Shown here: in pieces, positions 1 through 7,873 of the stretch | How positions within the stretch are numbered: the first letter of the stretch is position 1 | Layout: each line of letters opens with the position of its first letter | Source: Lysinibacillus xylanilyticus | GTDB taxonomy: Bacteria > Bacillota > Bacilli > Bacillales_A > Planococcaceae | NCBI RefSeq assembly: GCF_001183605.1 | Contig: NZ_LFXJ01000009.1 | Location: forward strand, 1-64,000 | Reading direction: 5' to 3' | DNA: 64,000 bases | Program-made: the position numbers and the translations under genes | Notes under the pieces: generated by a model | Told to the model about the DNA's origin: nothing | What the model saw: the letters and a program-made list of their open reading frames with translations, nothing else | Database searches by the model: none

Positions 1-60
1 TGATTACGTTTTGCTTGTTCAGTTTTCAAGGTTCATTTGTTCGTCACATTTAAGTGACTT
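1..60 (-). other. Probable rRNA operon leader (5' transcribed region)
   Basis: Read leftward, the sequence contains CCTTGAAAACTGAACAAGC. This closely resembles the element found in Bacillus rRNA leaders and 16S-23S spacers, where it forms part of the pre-rRNA processing stem. It lies just downstream of two consensus promoters firing leftward. I infer that a 16S rRNA gene begins roughly 100-200 bases beyond the left edge; no mature rRNA sequence is inside the window. Confidence 0.55.
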
Positions 61-65
61 TCTAT

Positions 66-94
66 ACTTTAACATGTTGTTAACTCTATGTCAA
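66..94 (-). promoter_or_regulatory. Promoter P2 of the putative rrn operon
   Basis: A perfect -35 TTGACA is followed after 17 bases by TAAAGT, reading leftward. It is the nearer of two tandem promoters upstream of the rRNA-leader-like segment. Tandem promoters with a consensus -35 are typical of Bacillus rrn operons. Confidence 0.55.
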
Positions 95-147
95 CCACTT
101 ATGTTAGTATTTTTAATGTTGTTATTTGTTTCGTAACAACGTTTATA

Positions 148-176
148 AATATATCACCTTAATATTAAGTTTGCAA
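148..176 (-). promoter_or_regulatory. Promoter P1 of the putative rrn operon
   Basis: TTGCAA, a 17-base spacer and TATATT read leftward, about 82 bases upstream of the second promoter. The tandem spacing supports an rRNA-type promoter pair. Confidence 0.45.
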
Positions 177-420
177 GAGAATTATTAAAGTAAAACTATT
201 CTAATTAATTAACAAAGAGTTTCTTCTATAATATATAAATAAACTTCACCAAATAAACTCCCTTATATGTTTCGATTGAAGAACGGCTCTTTAATCGATT
301 ATTTTAACTTCCTCTGATTTCCCACATTAATCACCCCCCTTTTCTCCTGTAGAAATTAATGCAGCTTACTTACCATTAAGATCTTCTTGATTTTTTCACT
401 AGCGTTAAATATTCCAATAA
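177..420. other. Intergenic, no gene seen
   Basis: AT-rich sequence between the putative rrn promoters and the pbuG terminator. Short open frames on either strand are under ten codons or lack a ribosome binding site. I see no recognisable RNA or repeat here. Confidence 0.4.
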
Positions 421-475
421 GAAAAGCACCTGCAATTGTTAGTTTCGTTTTCTAACAATTGCAGATGCTTTTTAT
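421..475 (-). terminator. pbuG intrinsic terminator
   Basis: Arms around TGCAATTGTTAG and CTAACAATTGCA form a long stem with a short loop. A T-rich run follows on the minus strand, just after the pbuG stop. The plus-strand side is also T-rich, so it may act in both directions. Confidence 0.8.
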
Positions 476-497
476 ATTTCGATTTGTATATTTATAA

Positions 498-1802
498 TTA
501 GCGTACCCAGATAAAGTATGCAAGGAAGACAAAGAATAATCCGTACATCATAGGGTGAATTTCTTTTTTACGACCCGCTAAAAGCATTGTTATTGGATAG
601 AATACAAAGCCTATTGCAATACCAGTAGCAATTGAGTAACCAAGAGGCATCATGATTACTGTAAAGAAAGCAGGTACTGCAATTTCAAATTTATCCCAAT
701 CTATTAAACGTAATGAAGATACCATCAGAACACCAACAATAACTAGAGCTGGCGCTGTTACGGCTGGAGTTACCACAGCTAGTAATGGTGAGAAGAATAA
801 CGCTATCAGGAATAGTATTGCAGTAACTACAGCAGAGAAACCTGAACGAGCACCTGCTGCTACACCAGAAGTTGACTCAACATATGCTGTAGTTGTTGAT
901 GTACCAAATAAGGAACCAATTGTTGTTGCAAGAGCATCAGCCATCAATGCGCGGCTTGCACGTGGTAATTTATTATCTTTTACTAATCCTGCTTGTGTCG
1001 CAACTGCCATTAAAGTACCCGCTGTATCAAAGAAATCTACAAACAAGAATGTTAACACAACAACTAAAAATTTAACGTTTAATAATGAACCGAAGTCATG
1101 GAAAATCGGATCTAAAGCTACCATAAATGTAGAATCCACACTTGGAATTGCTGAAACAACTGCTGTAGGAGGCTCAATCACACCTGTAATCATACCAACA
1201 ATAGCTGTTATAACCATCCCTAAGAAAATACCAATACTACGTAGTTTAATAATTAGAATAATTGAAAGGACAATCCCGAATACAGCTAGTAAAGTTGAAC
1301 CAGTAAATGTTCCTAAAGTTACCAATGTAGCTGGGCTATCTGTTATAATGCCCGCTCCTTGTAAACCAACAAATGTAATAAATAAACCAATACCTGCTGA
1401 AACTGCATATTTAAGTTGTACCGGAATAGCATTAATTACTGTTTCACGAATACCTGTTAACGAAAGAATGATAAAGATAACACCTGAGAAGAAAACACCT
1501 GTTAAACCAGTCTGCCAAGGAATACCGTACGCTCCAACTACAGTAAAGGCAAAGAATGCATTTAGGCCCATACCTGGGGCAAGTGAAATTGGGAATTTAG
1601 CGAATATACCCATAATCAGAGAACCTACTGTAGCTGCTAATGCTGTAGCTACGAATACAGCACCTTTATCCATTCCTGCATTTTCTAACATACCAGGGTT
1701 AACAGCTAAAATGTAAGCCATAGCAAGGAATGTAGTAATACCACCTATTATTTCGCGGCGATAATTAGTTCCTAATTCATCGAACATGAAATACTTTTTC
1801 AT
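498..1802 (-). CDS. pbuG: Guanine/hypoxanthine permease, NCS2 family (AzgA/PbuG group)
   Basis: A 434-residue polytopic membrane protein that should import hypoxanthine and guanine by proton symport for purine salvage. The N-terminal motif RREIIGGITTFLAMAYI, the NPGML segment and the internal APGMGLNAFFAF motif are typical of the AzgA-like NCS2 branch, and the length matches B. subtilis PbuG. The ATG start is preceded by GGAGGATT at good spacing. The long leader carries a PurR box, a sigma-A promoter, a guanine-class riboswitch and a terminator, which independently supports a guanine/hypoxanthine substrate. As in B. subtilis it lies next to guaA in the same orientation. The family call is firm; the exact substrate preference is inferred. 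Confidence 0.93.
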   Translation of the reverse strand: MKKYFMFDELGTNYRREIIGGITTFLAMAYILAVNPGMLENAGMDKGAVFVATALAATVGSLIMGIFAKFPISLAPGMGLNAFFAFTVVGAYGIPWQTGLTGVFFSGVIFIILSLTGIRETVINAIPVQLKYAVSAGIGLFITFVGLQGAGIITDSPATLVTLGTFTGSTLLAVFGIVLSIILIIKLRSIGIFLGMVITAIVGMITGVIEPPTAVVSAIPSVDSTFMVALDPIFHDFGSLLNVKFLVVVLTFLFVDFFDTAGTLMAVATQAGLVKDNKLPRASRALMADALATTIGSLFGTSTTTAYVESTSGVAAGARSGFSAVVTAILFLIALFFSPLLAVVTPAVTAPALVIVGVLMVSSLRLIDWDKFEIAVPAFFTVIMMPLGYSIATGIAIGFVFYPITMLLAGRKKEIHPMMYGLFFVFLAYFIWVR

Positions 1803-1843
1803 TTTAAAGAAATCCTCCGTATGGTCGTCTTCAATATCGAAAA

Positions 1844-1880
1844 CAAAAAAAACACGCTGACTACTCTACTAGTCGCATGT
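1844..1880 (-). terminator. Riboswitch-controlled terminator of pbuG
   Basis: Stem ACATGCGACTA pairs with TAGTC-A-GCGTGT (one G-U pair, one bulge) and is followed by eight T residues on the minus strand, between the aptamer and the pbuG ribosome binding site. The segment GTCTACGAT on the plus strand at 1879-1887 touches the terminator stem and is nearly complementary to the 3' P1 strand of the aptamer. This gives the expected antiterminator: guanine binding frees the terminator. Confidence 0.8.
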
Positions 1881-1952
1881 CTACGATACATTTCATCACC
1901 GGTTATTGTGTGAAATTAATTAGTGTCTATACATTGGTATATATAACTAAAA

Positions 1953-2019
1953 TCGTAGTCAAGTTATTTACGGTAACTTGGTAGAAACTCACGGGCCTTA
2001 TCCCCGACATTATACGACG
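1953..2019 (-). promoter_or_regulatory. Guanine-class purine riboswitch aptamer
   Basis: The leftward sequence shows the purine aptamer layout: P1, ATAAT in J1/2, a P2 loop with the conserved GG, GTTTCTACC in J2/3, the CCGTAAA L3 loop, and GACTACG closing P1. The discriminator position equivalent to xpt C74 is C, so it should bind guanine or hypoxanthine rather than adenine. It is followed by a terminator and pbuG, so it should act as a transcriptional OFF switch. Confidence 0.95.
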
Positions 2020-2040
2020 ACATATTTAATTTACAATCGT

Positions 2041-2069
2041 AATATATCATTTCACTTTTTAGATTTCAA
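2041..2069 (-). promoter_or_regulatory. pbuG promoter
   Basis: TTGAAA, a 17-base spacer and TATATT read leftward. Transcription would start about 15 bases upstream of the riboswitch P1 helix. Confidence 0.75.
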
Positions 2070-2073
2070 CCCT

Positions 2074-2120
2074 ATTTCCGAACATTTTTTATAAATGTTA
2101 CACGAAAGTTCGTGTAAAAT
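2074..2120. promoter_or_regulatory. PurR operator upstream of pbuG
   Basis: ATTTCCGAACATT at 2074-2086 fits the B. subtilis PurR-box consensus AWWWCCGAACWWT without mismatch and abuts the promoter -35. A weaker inverted copy with TTCGTG lies at 2107-2119, inside the perfect inverted repeat TTACACGAA-AG-TTCGTGTAA (2098-2117). The CGAA-to-TTCG spacing is 26 bases instead of the usual 16-17, about one helical turn longer. pbuG belongs to the PurR regulon in B. subtilis. Confidence 0.65.
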
Positions 2121-2192
2121 TCTTATTTAATATTCACATTTTAAGAAATCGTTGCATAAATAGGCCAGGACTGAACGTTCTATCGATAGTTA

Positions 2193-2238
2193 CAAAATAA
2201 AAAATCCCCTAGAACTCATTCGATTTCTAGAGGATTTT
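2193..2238 (-). terminator. Terminator of the MOSC gene
   Basis: AATCCTCTAGAA pairs with TTCTAGGGGATT (one G-U) and is followed by a T-rich run on the minus strand, about 45 bases after the stop codon. Confidence 0.8.
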
Positions 2239-2281
2239 AATACAGCAATTGCGGGAGAGCTCCCTTGATATCGTCATATGC

Positions 2282-2950
2282 TTAATTCATCACTTTACTT
2301 TGCAAGAGCTGAATTCTTTTTTCTAATTTTTGTTTCCAATCTTCTGCTAATGCATCAACCGCCTGAATACGTTTCATCGCAAGTGCATCTTTATTTTTAA
2401 AGTACACTTCGTTGCAATGTAAAACTGAAATACGCGCAGGGTGCTTTTCCACTAATTCAATTTTTGAATCAGCACAGATTGTCCCTTCTTCCAGTACACG
2501 AGCAAGGAAGCCCGTATATCCTGTTTCAATTAAACGTTTGAGTAATATGTTCACCTCAGTATATTTATCAATCGTACTACAAGGTACACGTCCTTGGGTA
2601 ACTTGGATGACAGCATCACCTATTTTATAAATATCGCCAATACAAATATCCGCTTCCAGCATATTCGTTACCGTTAAGTTTTCACCGAATGCTGCTGTCG
2701 GCAACGGTTTACCAAGTTCCCGTTCCCATTGTATGTAATGCTCCGCAGGATATAAACAAACGGCACGGTCTGGACCACCGTGATGTTTCTTATCTGCTAC
2801 ATCGTCCCCCTCAAATCCACGAGCGGACAAATAAACTTCTTGTACTTTTCGTTTTTCAATCCCTGTAATCATCGAGCGCCCATTACTATAATGCAATTCT
2901 TTCGGCATACCAATAGCAAGTGTGTGAATCATCGCTATATCTATTCCCAT
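2282..2950 (-). CDS. MOSC domain protein (YiiM/YflK-like)
   Basis: A MOSC-domain protein of about 222 residues. The conserved KKHHGGPDRAVCLYP and FGENL segments and the VPCSTID cysteine motif, which corresponds to the conserved MOSC cysteine, place it with stand-alone YiiM/YflK-type proteins. This family is linked to molybdenum-cofactor-dependent or N-hydroxylated-compound metabolism; the substrate of this member is not known. I chose the internal ATG because GGGAGGAAT lies directly upstream; a longer frame would start 30 bases earlier without a good ribosome binding site. It is monocistronic with its own terminator and no Moco genes nearby. Confidence 0.88.
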   Translation of the reverse strand: MGIDIAMIHTLAIGMPKELHYSNGRSMITGIEKRKVQEVYLSARGFEGDDVADKKHHGGPDRAVCLYPAEHYIQWERELGKPLPTAAFGENLTVTNMLEADICIGDIYKIGDAVIQVTQGRVPCSTIDKYTEVNILLKRLIETGYTGFLARVLEEGTICADSKIELVEKHPARISVLHCNEVYFKNKDALAMKRIQAVDALAEDWKQKLEKRIQLLQSKVMN

Positions 2951-3052
2951 CTTATTCCTCCCTAAATTAAACAGCGACATAGAGTCTTATTTACATTTAT
3001 TACTTTACTATACCTAACGATTCATCGTATAACTTTTTCCAATGACTAGCTA

Positions 3053-3229
3053 TCAGAAAGCATTCGAAATATAAACTTTTGTACGTGCCTTATTACTCTC
3101 TTTTTTTATTATTTCGTCTATGTAATACTCTTTAAGCCAAACTTCTAAATTCCTTTTTTCTTCTGGACACATATGTGACATAGTTACCTGTAGTTCTTCA
3201 ATAACTTCTTTAGCAGTCTTTAGATTCAT
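3053..3229 (-). CDS. Small hypothetical protein
   Basis: A frame of 58 residues, charged and probably helical, with central segment MCPEEKRNLEVWLKEYYIDE. An AGAAAGGG element lies about 11 bases before the chosen ATG; an in-frame GTG nine bases earlier is too close to that site. I do not recognise a family. No neighbour suggests a role. It may be a genuine small gene or a remnant, like the broken frame beside it. Confidence 0.45.
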   Translation of the reverse strand: MNLKTAKEVIEELQVTMSHMCPEEKRNLEVWLKEYYIDEIIKKESNKARTKVYISNAF

Positions 3230-3452
3230 TTTAAACACACCCTTTCTACAATATTCATAATATTCTATTTACATTTTTATAACAATGTCCAATTTTTACC
3301 TTTCAGGACATTCTTATAAAATACATGAGGCAACCCACCAACTACTGAAGGGCACTGAAAAACTAAAGAAAGTCATTTTTTATATTATAAATCTGTCTTT
3401 TGTTGGATTATAGTCGCACTTTATTTAAAGGTGACATTATTAGTCCTATTTG

Positions 3453-3693
3453 TTATATGGTTTCTTTCTTAATCCTCGCCCTTATCGTGGCTATACTATC
3501 GTTGATTGTAATTGCGTTCTCTTTACCTAACCCCTGAAAAGAGCGAATATATCGCTTAAATGAACGGTTCTAACACCTTCAATTTTAGTAATGTTAGACT
3601 GTTCTTCTATGCAGTTCGCGAAGTATACTTCTTCCATTCCTGAACCTGTTAACTCATTTCAAAATCATCTATCAGTTCCGTAATTTTGACCAT
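3453..3693 (-). pseudogene. Broken small gene with two frameshifts
   Basis: Starting at ATG 3693 the minus strand reads MVKITELIDDFEM and then stops. The next frame continues ELTGSGMEEVYFANCIEEQ and onward through a TVHLSDIFALF segment. A third frame finishes with GKENAITINDSIATIRARI and ends in KKETI and a stop. Joined, the three pieces give one plausible protein of about 80 residues, so this looks like a decayed gene rather than noise. The product is not recognised. It lies immediately downstream of the guaA terminator hairpin. Confidence 0.4.
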
Positions 3694-3742
3694 AAAAAAA
3701 CTCTCTTTTATTTAGTTGCTAAAACTAAATAAAAGAGAGTTT
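3694..3742 (-). terminator. Terminator downstream of guaA
   Basis: Twenty-base arms (AAACTCTCTTTTATTTAGTT and its complement) form a perfect hairpin with a 5-base loop, followed on the minus strand by seven T residues. A smaller hairpin, GTTGA-TATA-TCAAC plus a T run, sits nearer guaA at about 3790-3810. Together they should end the guaA transcript. Confidence 0.8.
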
Positions 3743-3847
3743 GAATTTACATATAAATAGTTAGAAGTGATTTTACTAACTAAGAACACAAAAAACGTTG
3801 ATATATCAACATTTAAAGTGTATCAATAACCTTGTATTTCACAAGGT

Positions 3848-5398
3848 CTATTCCCACTCAATAGTTGCAGGTGGCTTAGATGTAATATCGTACAGCACGC
3901 GGTTAACGTGTTTTACTTCGTTTACTAGGCGGACAGAGATTTTCTCTAATACATCCCAAGGAATGCGTGCCCAGTCAGAAGTCATACCGTCGATAGATGT
4001 TACCGCACGGATACCGATTGCATAGTCATACGTACGTGCATCGCCCATTACGCCAACTGAACGGATGTCCGGTAATACCGTGAAGTATTGCCAGATGTCG
4101 CGATCAAGACCAGCTTTTGCGATTTCCTCACGTAGGATGAAATCAGCTTCGCGTACGATTTCTAGTTTTTCTTCTGTTACTTCACCAAGTACACGGATTC
4201 CTAGACCAGGACCTGGGAATGGTTGACGCCAAACGATTTTTTCGTCAAGACCAAGCTCTAAACCTAATGCGCGCACTTCGTCTTTAAATAATGTGTTAAG
4301 TGGCTCAATTAATTTGAATTGCATGTCTTCTGGAAGACCACCAACGTTATGGTGTGATTTAATAGTTTGTGCAGTTGATGTTCCAGATTCAATGATATCT
4401 GTGTAAAGCGTACCTTGTGCTAGGAAATCCATTCCTTCAAGTTTAGCTGCTTCTTCATCGAATACGTAAATAAATTCGTTACCGATAATTTTACGTTTTT
4501 GCTCTGGATCAGAAACGCCCGCAAGTTTATCCATGAAACGTTGACGTGCATCAATTTTAATAAGATTCATGTCGAAGTCTTCTGTGAATGTTTTCATAAC
4601 TTGCTCAACTTCACCTTTACGGTTTAAGTTGTGGTCAACGAACATACAAGTTAGTTGGTCACCAATTGCTTTATGAATTAGAACAGCAACAACTGATGAG
4701 TCTACACCGCCTGAAAGTGCACATAATACTTTTTTGTCGCCTACTGTTTCACGGATTTTTGCGATTTCAAGTTCAATGAAGTTTGCCATTGACCAATCGC
4801 CTTTTGCTCCACAAATGTCGAATACGAACTGACGTAATAAGTCGTTACCGTATACAGAGTGACGTACTTCTGGGTGGAATTGTACTGCATATAGTTGACG
4901 TTCTACATTTGCCATTGCAGAGATAGGGCAAGCAGCACTTGTTGCGATTACTTCAAAACCAGCAGGTACCTCTGTTACATGGTCACCGTGGCTCATCCAA
5001 ACGATTTGTTCAGTTGGTAAGTCACCGAATAACTTGTTTGAAGCTGTTACTTTAATTTCTGCTTTACCATATTCACGTGTTTCAGCACCTTCAACTTTAC
5101 CGCCTTGAGTATGTGCCATTAATTGCATACCATAGCAAATACCTAGAATTGGTAAGCCTAATTCAAAAATAGCTGGGTCTACATGGAATGCATTCTCGTC
5201 ATAAACTGAGTTTGGACCACCTGAAAAGATAATACCTGATGCGTTCATATTTTTAATTTCTTCTGCTGTAATCGTATGAGGATGTAACTCACTAAAAACA
5301 CCAAATTCACGGATACGACGCGTAATCAATTGGTTAAATTGGCTACCAAAATCAAGAACGACGATTTTTTCTTGCTCTAATACAGGGCTAGCTGACAA
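3848..5398 (-). CDS. guaA: GMP synthase (glutamine-hydrolysing)
   Basis: Converts XMP to GMP using ATP and glutamine, the last step of guanine nucleotide synthesis. The N-terminal class I amidotransferase domain shows [11 protein letters not shown] with the nucleophilic cysteine and QFHPEVRHS with the catalytic His and Glu. The ATP pyrophosphatase domain carries the SGGVDSSV P-loop, and the C-terminal dimerisation domain ends [10 protein letters not shown] chose a TTG start because AGAGGTGG lies five to six bases upstream, giving 516 residues, close to the usual 513. The upstream ATG (5437) lies in the leader without a ribosome binding site. It is controlled by its own promoter, a guanine-type aptamer and a terminator. 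Confidence 0.96.
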   Translation of the reverse strand: MSASPVLEQEKIVVLDFGSQFNQLITRRIREFGVFSELHPHTITAEEIKNMNASGIIFSGGPNSVYDENAFHVDPAIFELGLPILGICYGMQLMAHTQGGKVEGAETREYGKAEIKVTASNKLFGDLPTEQIVWMSHGDHVTEVPAGFEVIATSAACPISAMANVERQLYAVQFHPEVRHSVYGNDLLRQFVFDICGAKGDWSMANFIELEIAKIRETVGDKKVLCALSGGVDSSVVAVLIHKAIGDQLTCMFVDHNLNRKGEVEQVMKTFTEDFDMNLIKIDARQRFMDKLAGVSDPEQKRKIIGNEFIYVFDEEAAKLEGMDFLAQGTLYTDIIESGTSTAQTIKSHHNVGGLPEDMQFKLIEPLNTLFKDEVRALGLELGLDEKIVWRQPFPGPGLGIRVLGEVTEEKLEIVREADFILREEIAKAGLDRDIWQYFTVLPDIRSVGVMGDARTYDYAIGIRAVTSIDGMTSDWARIPWDVLEKISVRLVNEVKHVNRVLYDITSKPPATIEWE

Positions 5399-5446
5399 TA
5401 TTTCCACCTCTTCTACTATTTTTAAAGGACTTTTCATATGTTCAAA

Positions 5447-5486
5447 GAAAAACGCGTATGAAAGTAAAAACTTCCTACGCGTTCAT
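5447..5486 (-). terminator. Leader terminator of guaA
   Basis: ACGCGTA pairs with TACGCGT, continued inward by GGAAGT/ACTTTC with a one-base bulge, and is followed by TTTTTC on the minus strand. It sits between the aptamer and the TTG start of guaA. An upstream CTACGC (around 5511-5517) is complementary to the left arm (GCGTAG) and could form an antiterminator. Confidence 0.7.
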
Positions 5487-5563
5487 AAGCTCTTGATTTA
5501 TAAAGGCGAATGCGTAGCAAAGAAAAGTGATTTACTAACCTTCTCACCTAACCAAAACATCCA

Positions 5564-5634
5564 CCTTCATAGAGAAATCATTTATGGTGATCTCGTAGAA
5601 ACATCCGAACCTTATTATCGAACTTATATGAAAG
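5564..5634 (-). promoter_or_regulatory. Variant guanine-type riboswitch aptamer upstream of guaA
   Basis: Leftward the sequence fits the purine aptamer: P1 CTTTCATA/TATGAAGG, TAA of J1/2, a P2 loop ending in GG, GTTTCTACG in J2/3, loop CCATAAA with the GG-pairing CC, and CTCTATG closing P1. Binding-pocket positions equivalent to xpt U22, U47, U51 and C74 are kept. The pair normally C54-G72 is G54-C72, a compensated swap, and A73 is U. C74 predicts guanine or hypoxanthine binding. The match was made by eye; ligand specificity is inferred. Confidence 0.82.
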
Positions 5635-5661
5635 CAATCCTAATCATATATAATTTTTTTC

Positions 5662-5690
5662 ATTTTACTCTTTGTACCCATCAAAATCAA
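5662..5690 (-). promoter_or_regulatory. guaA promoter
   Basis: TTGATT, 17 bases and TAAAAT read leftward. The -35 overlaps the stop codon of the upstream yebA-like gene, so guaA has a promoter embedded at the end of that operon, feeding directly into the aptamer. Confidence 0.65.
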
Positions 5691-7873
5691 CTGATAGTGC
5701 GATTGATTAAATTTTCCCAACTTTCTTTCAGTTTCACAAGATCAACCTCTTGTTTATCCTTGCCATAAATATGTTGTTCATACACAGCGGTCAGTTTCTG
5801 CATCGCTCCTGTCTCTAACGCTTCATCAACTCGCTCAGCAAATGCACGTAATGTTTCGCCATCTTTCCGGCGTAAGCCAATACGAGATAATTGCTTCGTT
5901 AAAACCTGGTATGAAGCATCAAAATTTGTCCAGTCCGCTTCTTTTTTACGAAATGCTCGTACTTGCATTTTAGGTATCCACGTTTTACGTTGCATAAACA
6001 AAGCAATGCCACCGAGGATCATCAAAATGCCTAGAGCGATCCATACATAAGTAAACTTTTTCATCCATGTCCAACCTAAATCAAAACTATACGACGTTGA
6101 GCTAGATGTTTCTTTCTTCGGCTCTTGCTCTTCTTTCTTTGGTTGCTCTTGTTTTTTTTCTGGCTGCAGTTCTTGCTCCTGCTGAGGAGTATCTTGCTCA
6201 ATATCATAATCAATATTCTCATTCCCTGCGAATCCAATTGTCGGTTCAAACTCCATCCAGCCTGTTCCAGGTACATATGCTTCGACCCATGAGTGTGCAT
6301 TATCATTTGTAATTTGATACTCCTGTAAACCATTTGTTATTTGACCAGGCTCGCCAGGTGCAAAGCCTTTCACCCAACGTGCTGGTATCCCTGCCGAACG
6401 TAGGAGGACAACCATTGATGTTGAGAAATTATCACAGTAGCCAACTTTAGTATCAAATAAAAACTGGTCAGCATAATCTTGACCCTCAGCCGGAATTGCT
6501 ACTTCTTTTTTATCGTATCTAAAGCCATGAGATGAAAAATATTTTTCGACTGCTTTTATTTGATCATAAACCGAAGCTTTATCCTTTGTAATGTCATTCG
6601 CTAAATCTACTACACGTTGCGGAAGGGTATTTGGCAATTGTAAAAAACGATTAAAGGACGTATCTAATTTTTCTAATGAGGATGGTTCAGACATTTGAAG
6701 CTGCTTCATGCTATATTCTGCCTCACTATAAGAAATAGTATAGTTAGACAATAATTTTGATTCACCATTCTGTTGTTCTATTGCTATCTTTTCAGTGCGC
6801 TCATCCTGAATAAACAGTGGTGAATCTTGGGCAGAAACAGATATCATGCCATACGTTTGCAATAAAAATGGCATTGGAGAAGCAATGTCTATTTGAATTT
6901 GACGTTCTTTTTCAGGAGATCCAACTTGTAACGAAGTTTGGATAGGGGTATTGGTTTGGTAGACATTTTTGCCAAAGTTCCCCTCCGAAAGAATCCAGCC
7001 CTTCGAAGTATAAGTATCCTTTGTATCTATACGCCAATAATGGCGATCACGGGAAGTTGCAGTAAAAATTAGTGTATTATCACCTTGAAACGGTCCTCCT
7101 AATCGGCTATCATCCTCGCTGTAACCTACTTTTTTTGCACCTGTTCCAAAGTTCCCTTGCCCTGCAACCCCTTTAATAAATGGCACTGGATCAGCCCAGA
7201 TCGACCCTGTCTTAGGTAAAAAGAATGCCACTGAACTAACAAGCATTACCGAAACGATCATCGGAATAGCCAGTTTCCACTTTCCTATTTCATTGCTCGG
7301 TGCATCTGTTTGAAGCCATAGGCGCTTAACAAAAAGCAAACCTGTCATTATTAATCCAAGCACAATAACTTTAACAATTGCTACCTTTCCATCATAGTCA
7401 CTAAACGTATCTAGTGTAGCAATAAAGAATACGGTTAACGCGAAGAAATAGATTATATTTTTCCGCACCGTTATCCAGTGATGAATTAGGTATATTAACA
7501 TCCAAATCAACACAAGGAATAGCACCGTTCTAAATGAATCCGATACTTGTCCAAAATCTCCCGAAAGAATTTTAGTCATATTCCATTTCAATTCATGCAT
7601 TAGAAATGGTAATGTCTGTCCTGATATAAAGGGACTTTCACTATAAACAAACACTATAAACCAAGTAATATAACCAAATTTCACTAATCCCGACAACAAT
7701 GGATGTATTTGAAATAAGCTGAGTACCAATGATAGACCGATAAACACTAAAAACAAATGATTCAAGCTTGTATTTGTTAGCTCCATTACAGGAATAAGCC
7801 ACTCACGTAAAATTAGAAAAATTATTACGTATGCTATTGTTAATTCTATAAAATCTCCTTGTGATTTTTTCAC
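5687..7873 (-). CDS. yebA: Membrane transglutaminase-like protein (TgpA/YebA type)
   Basis: A 728-residue protein: N-terminal hydrophobic segments (about residues 10-210), an extracytoplasmic region, a transglutaminase-like core, a Glu/Gln/Lys-rich linker, one late membrane helix (around 610) and a C-terminal cytoplasmic tail. The core holds GYCDNFSTSMVVLLRSAGIP with the predicted nucleophile C480 and NAHSWVEAYVPG with H527, followed by the acidic EFEPT segment. This matches B. subtilis YebA in size and position. It overlaps the DUF58 gene by four bases, forming an operon with the MoxR ATPase. The MoxR-DUF58-transglutaminase trio is widespread but its substrate is undefined; assembly or processing of extracytoplasmic proteins is inferred. 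Confidence 0.9.
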   Translation of the reverse strand: MKKSQGDFIELTIAYVIIFLILREWLIPVMELTNTSLNHLFLVFIGLSLVLSLFQIHPLLSGLVKFGYITWFIVFVYSESPFISGQTLPFLMHELKWNMTKILSGDFGQVSDSFRTVLFLVLIWMLIYLIHHWITVRKNIIYFFALTVFFIATLDTFSDYDGKVAIVKVIVLGLIMTGLLFVKRLWLQTDAPSNEIGKWKLAIPMIVSVMLVSSVAFFLPKTGSIWADPVPFIKGVAGQGNFGTGAKKVGYSEDDSRLGGPFQGDNTLIFTATSRDRHYWRIDTKDTYTSKGWILSEGNFGKNVYQTNTPIQTSLQVGSPEKERQIQIDIASPMPFLLQTYGMISVSAQDSPLFIQDERTEKIAIEQQNGESKLLSNYTISYSEAEYSMKQLQMSEPSSLEKLDTSFNRFLQLPNTLPQRVVDLANDITKDKASVYDQIKAVEKYFSSHGFRYDKKEVAIPAEGQDYADQFLFDTKVGYCDNFSTSMVVLLRSAGIPARWVKGFAPGEPGQITNGLQEYQITNDNAHSWVEAYVPGTGWMEFEPTIGFAGNENIDYDIEQDTPQQEQELQPEKKQEQPKKEEQEPKKETSSSTSYSFDLGWTWMKKFTYVWIALGILMILGGIALFMQRKTWIPKMQVRAFRKKEADWTNFDASYQVLTKQLSRIGLRRKDGETLRAFAERVDEALETGAMQKLTAVYEQHIYGKDKQEVDLVKLKESWENLINRTIS

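Noticed and set aside
652-1716. 354-residue open frame antisense to pbuG
   Set aside because: It is the shadow of a clear permease gene, with no ribosome binding site and improbable composition.
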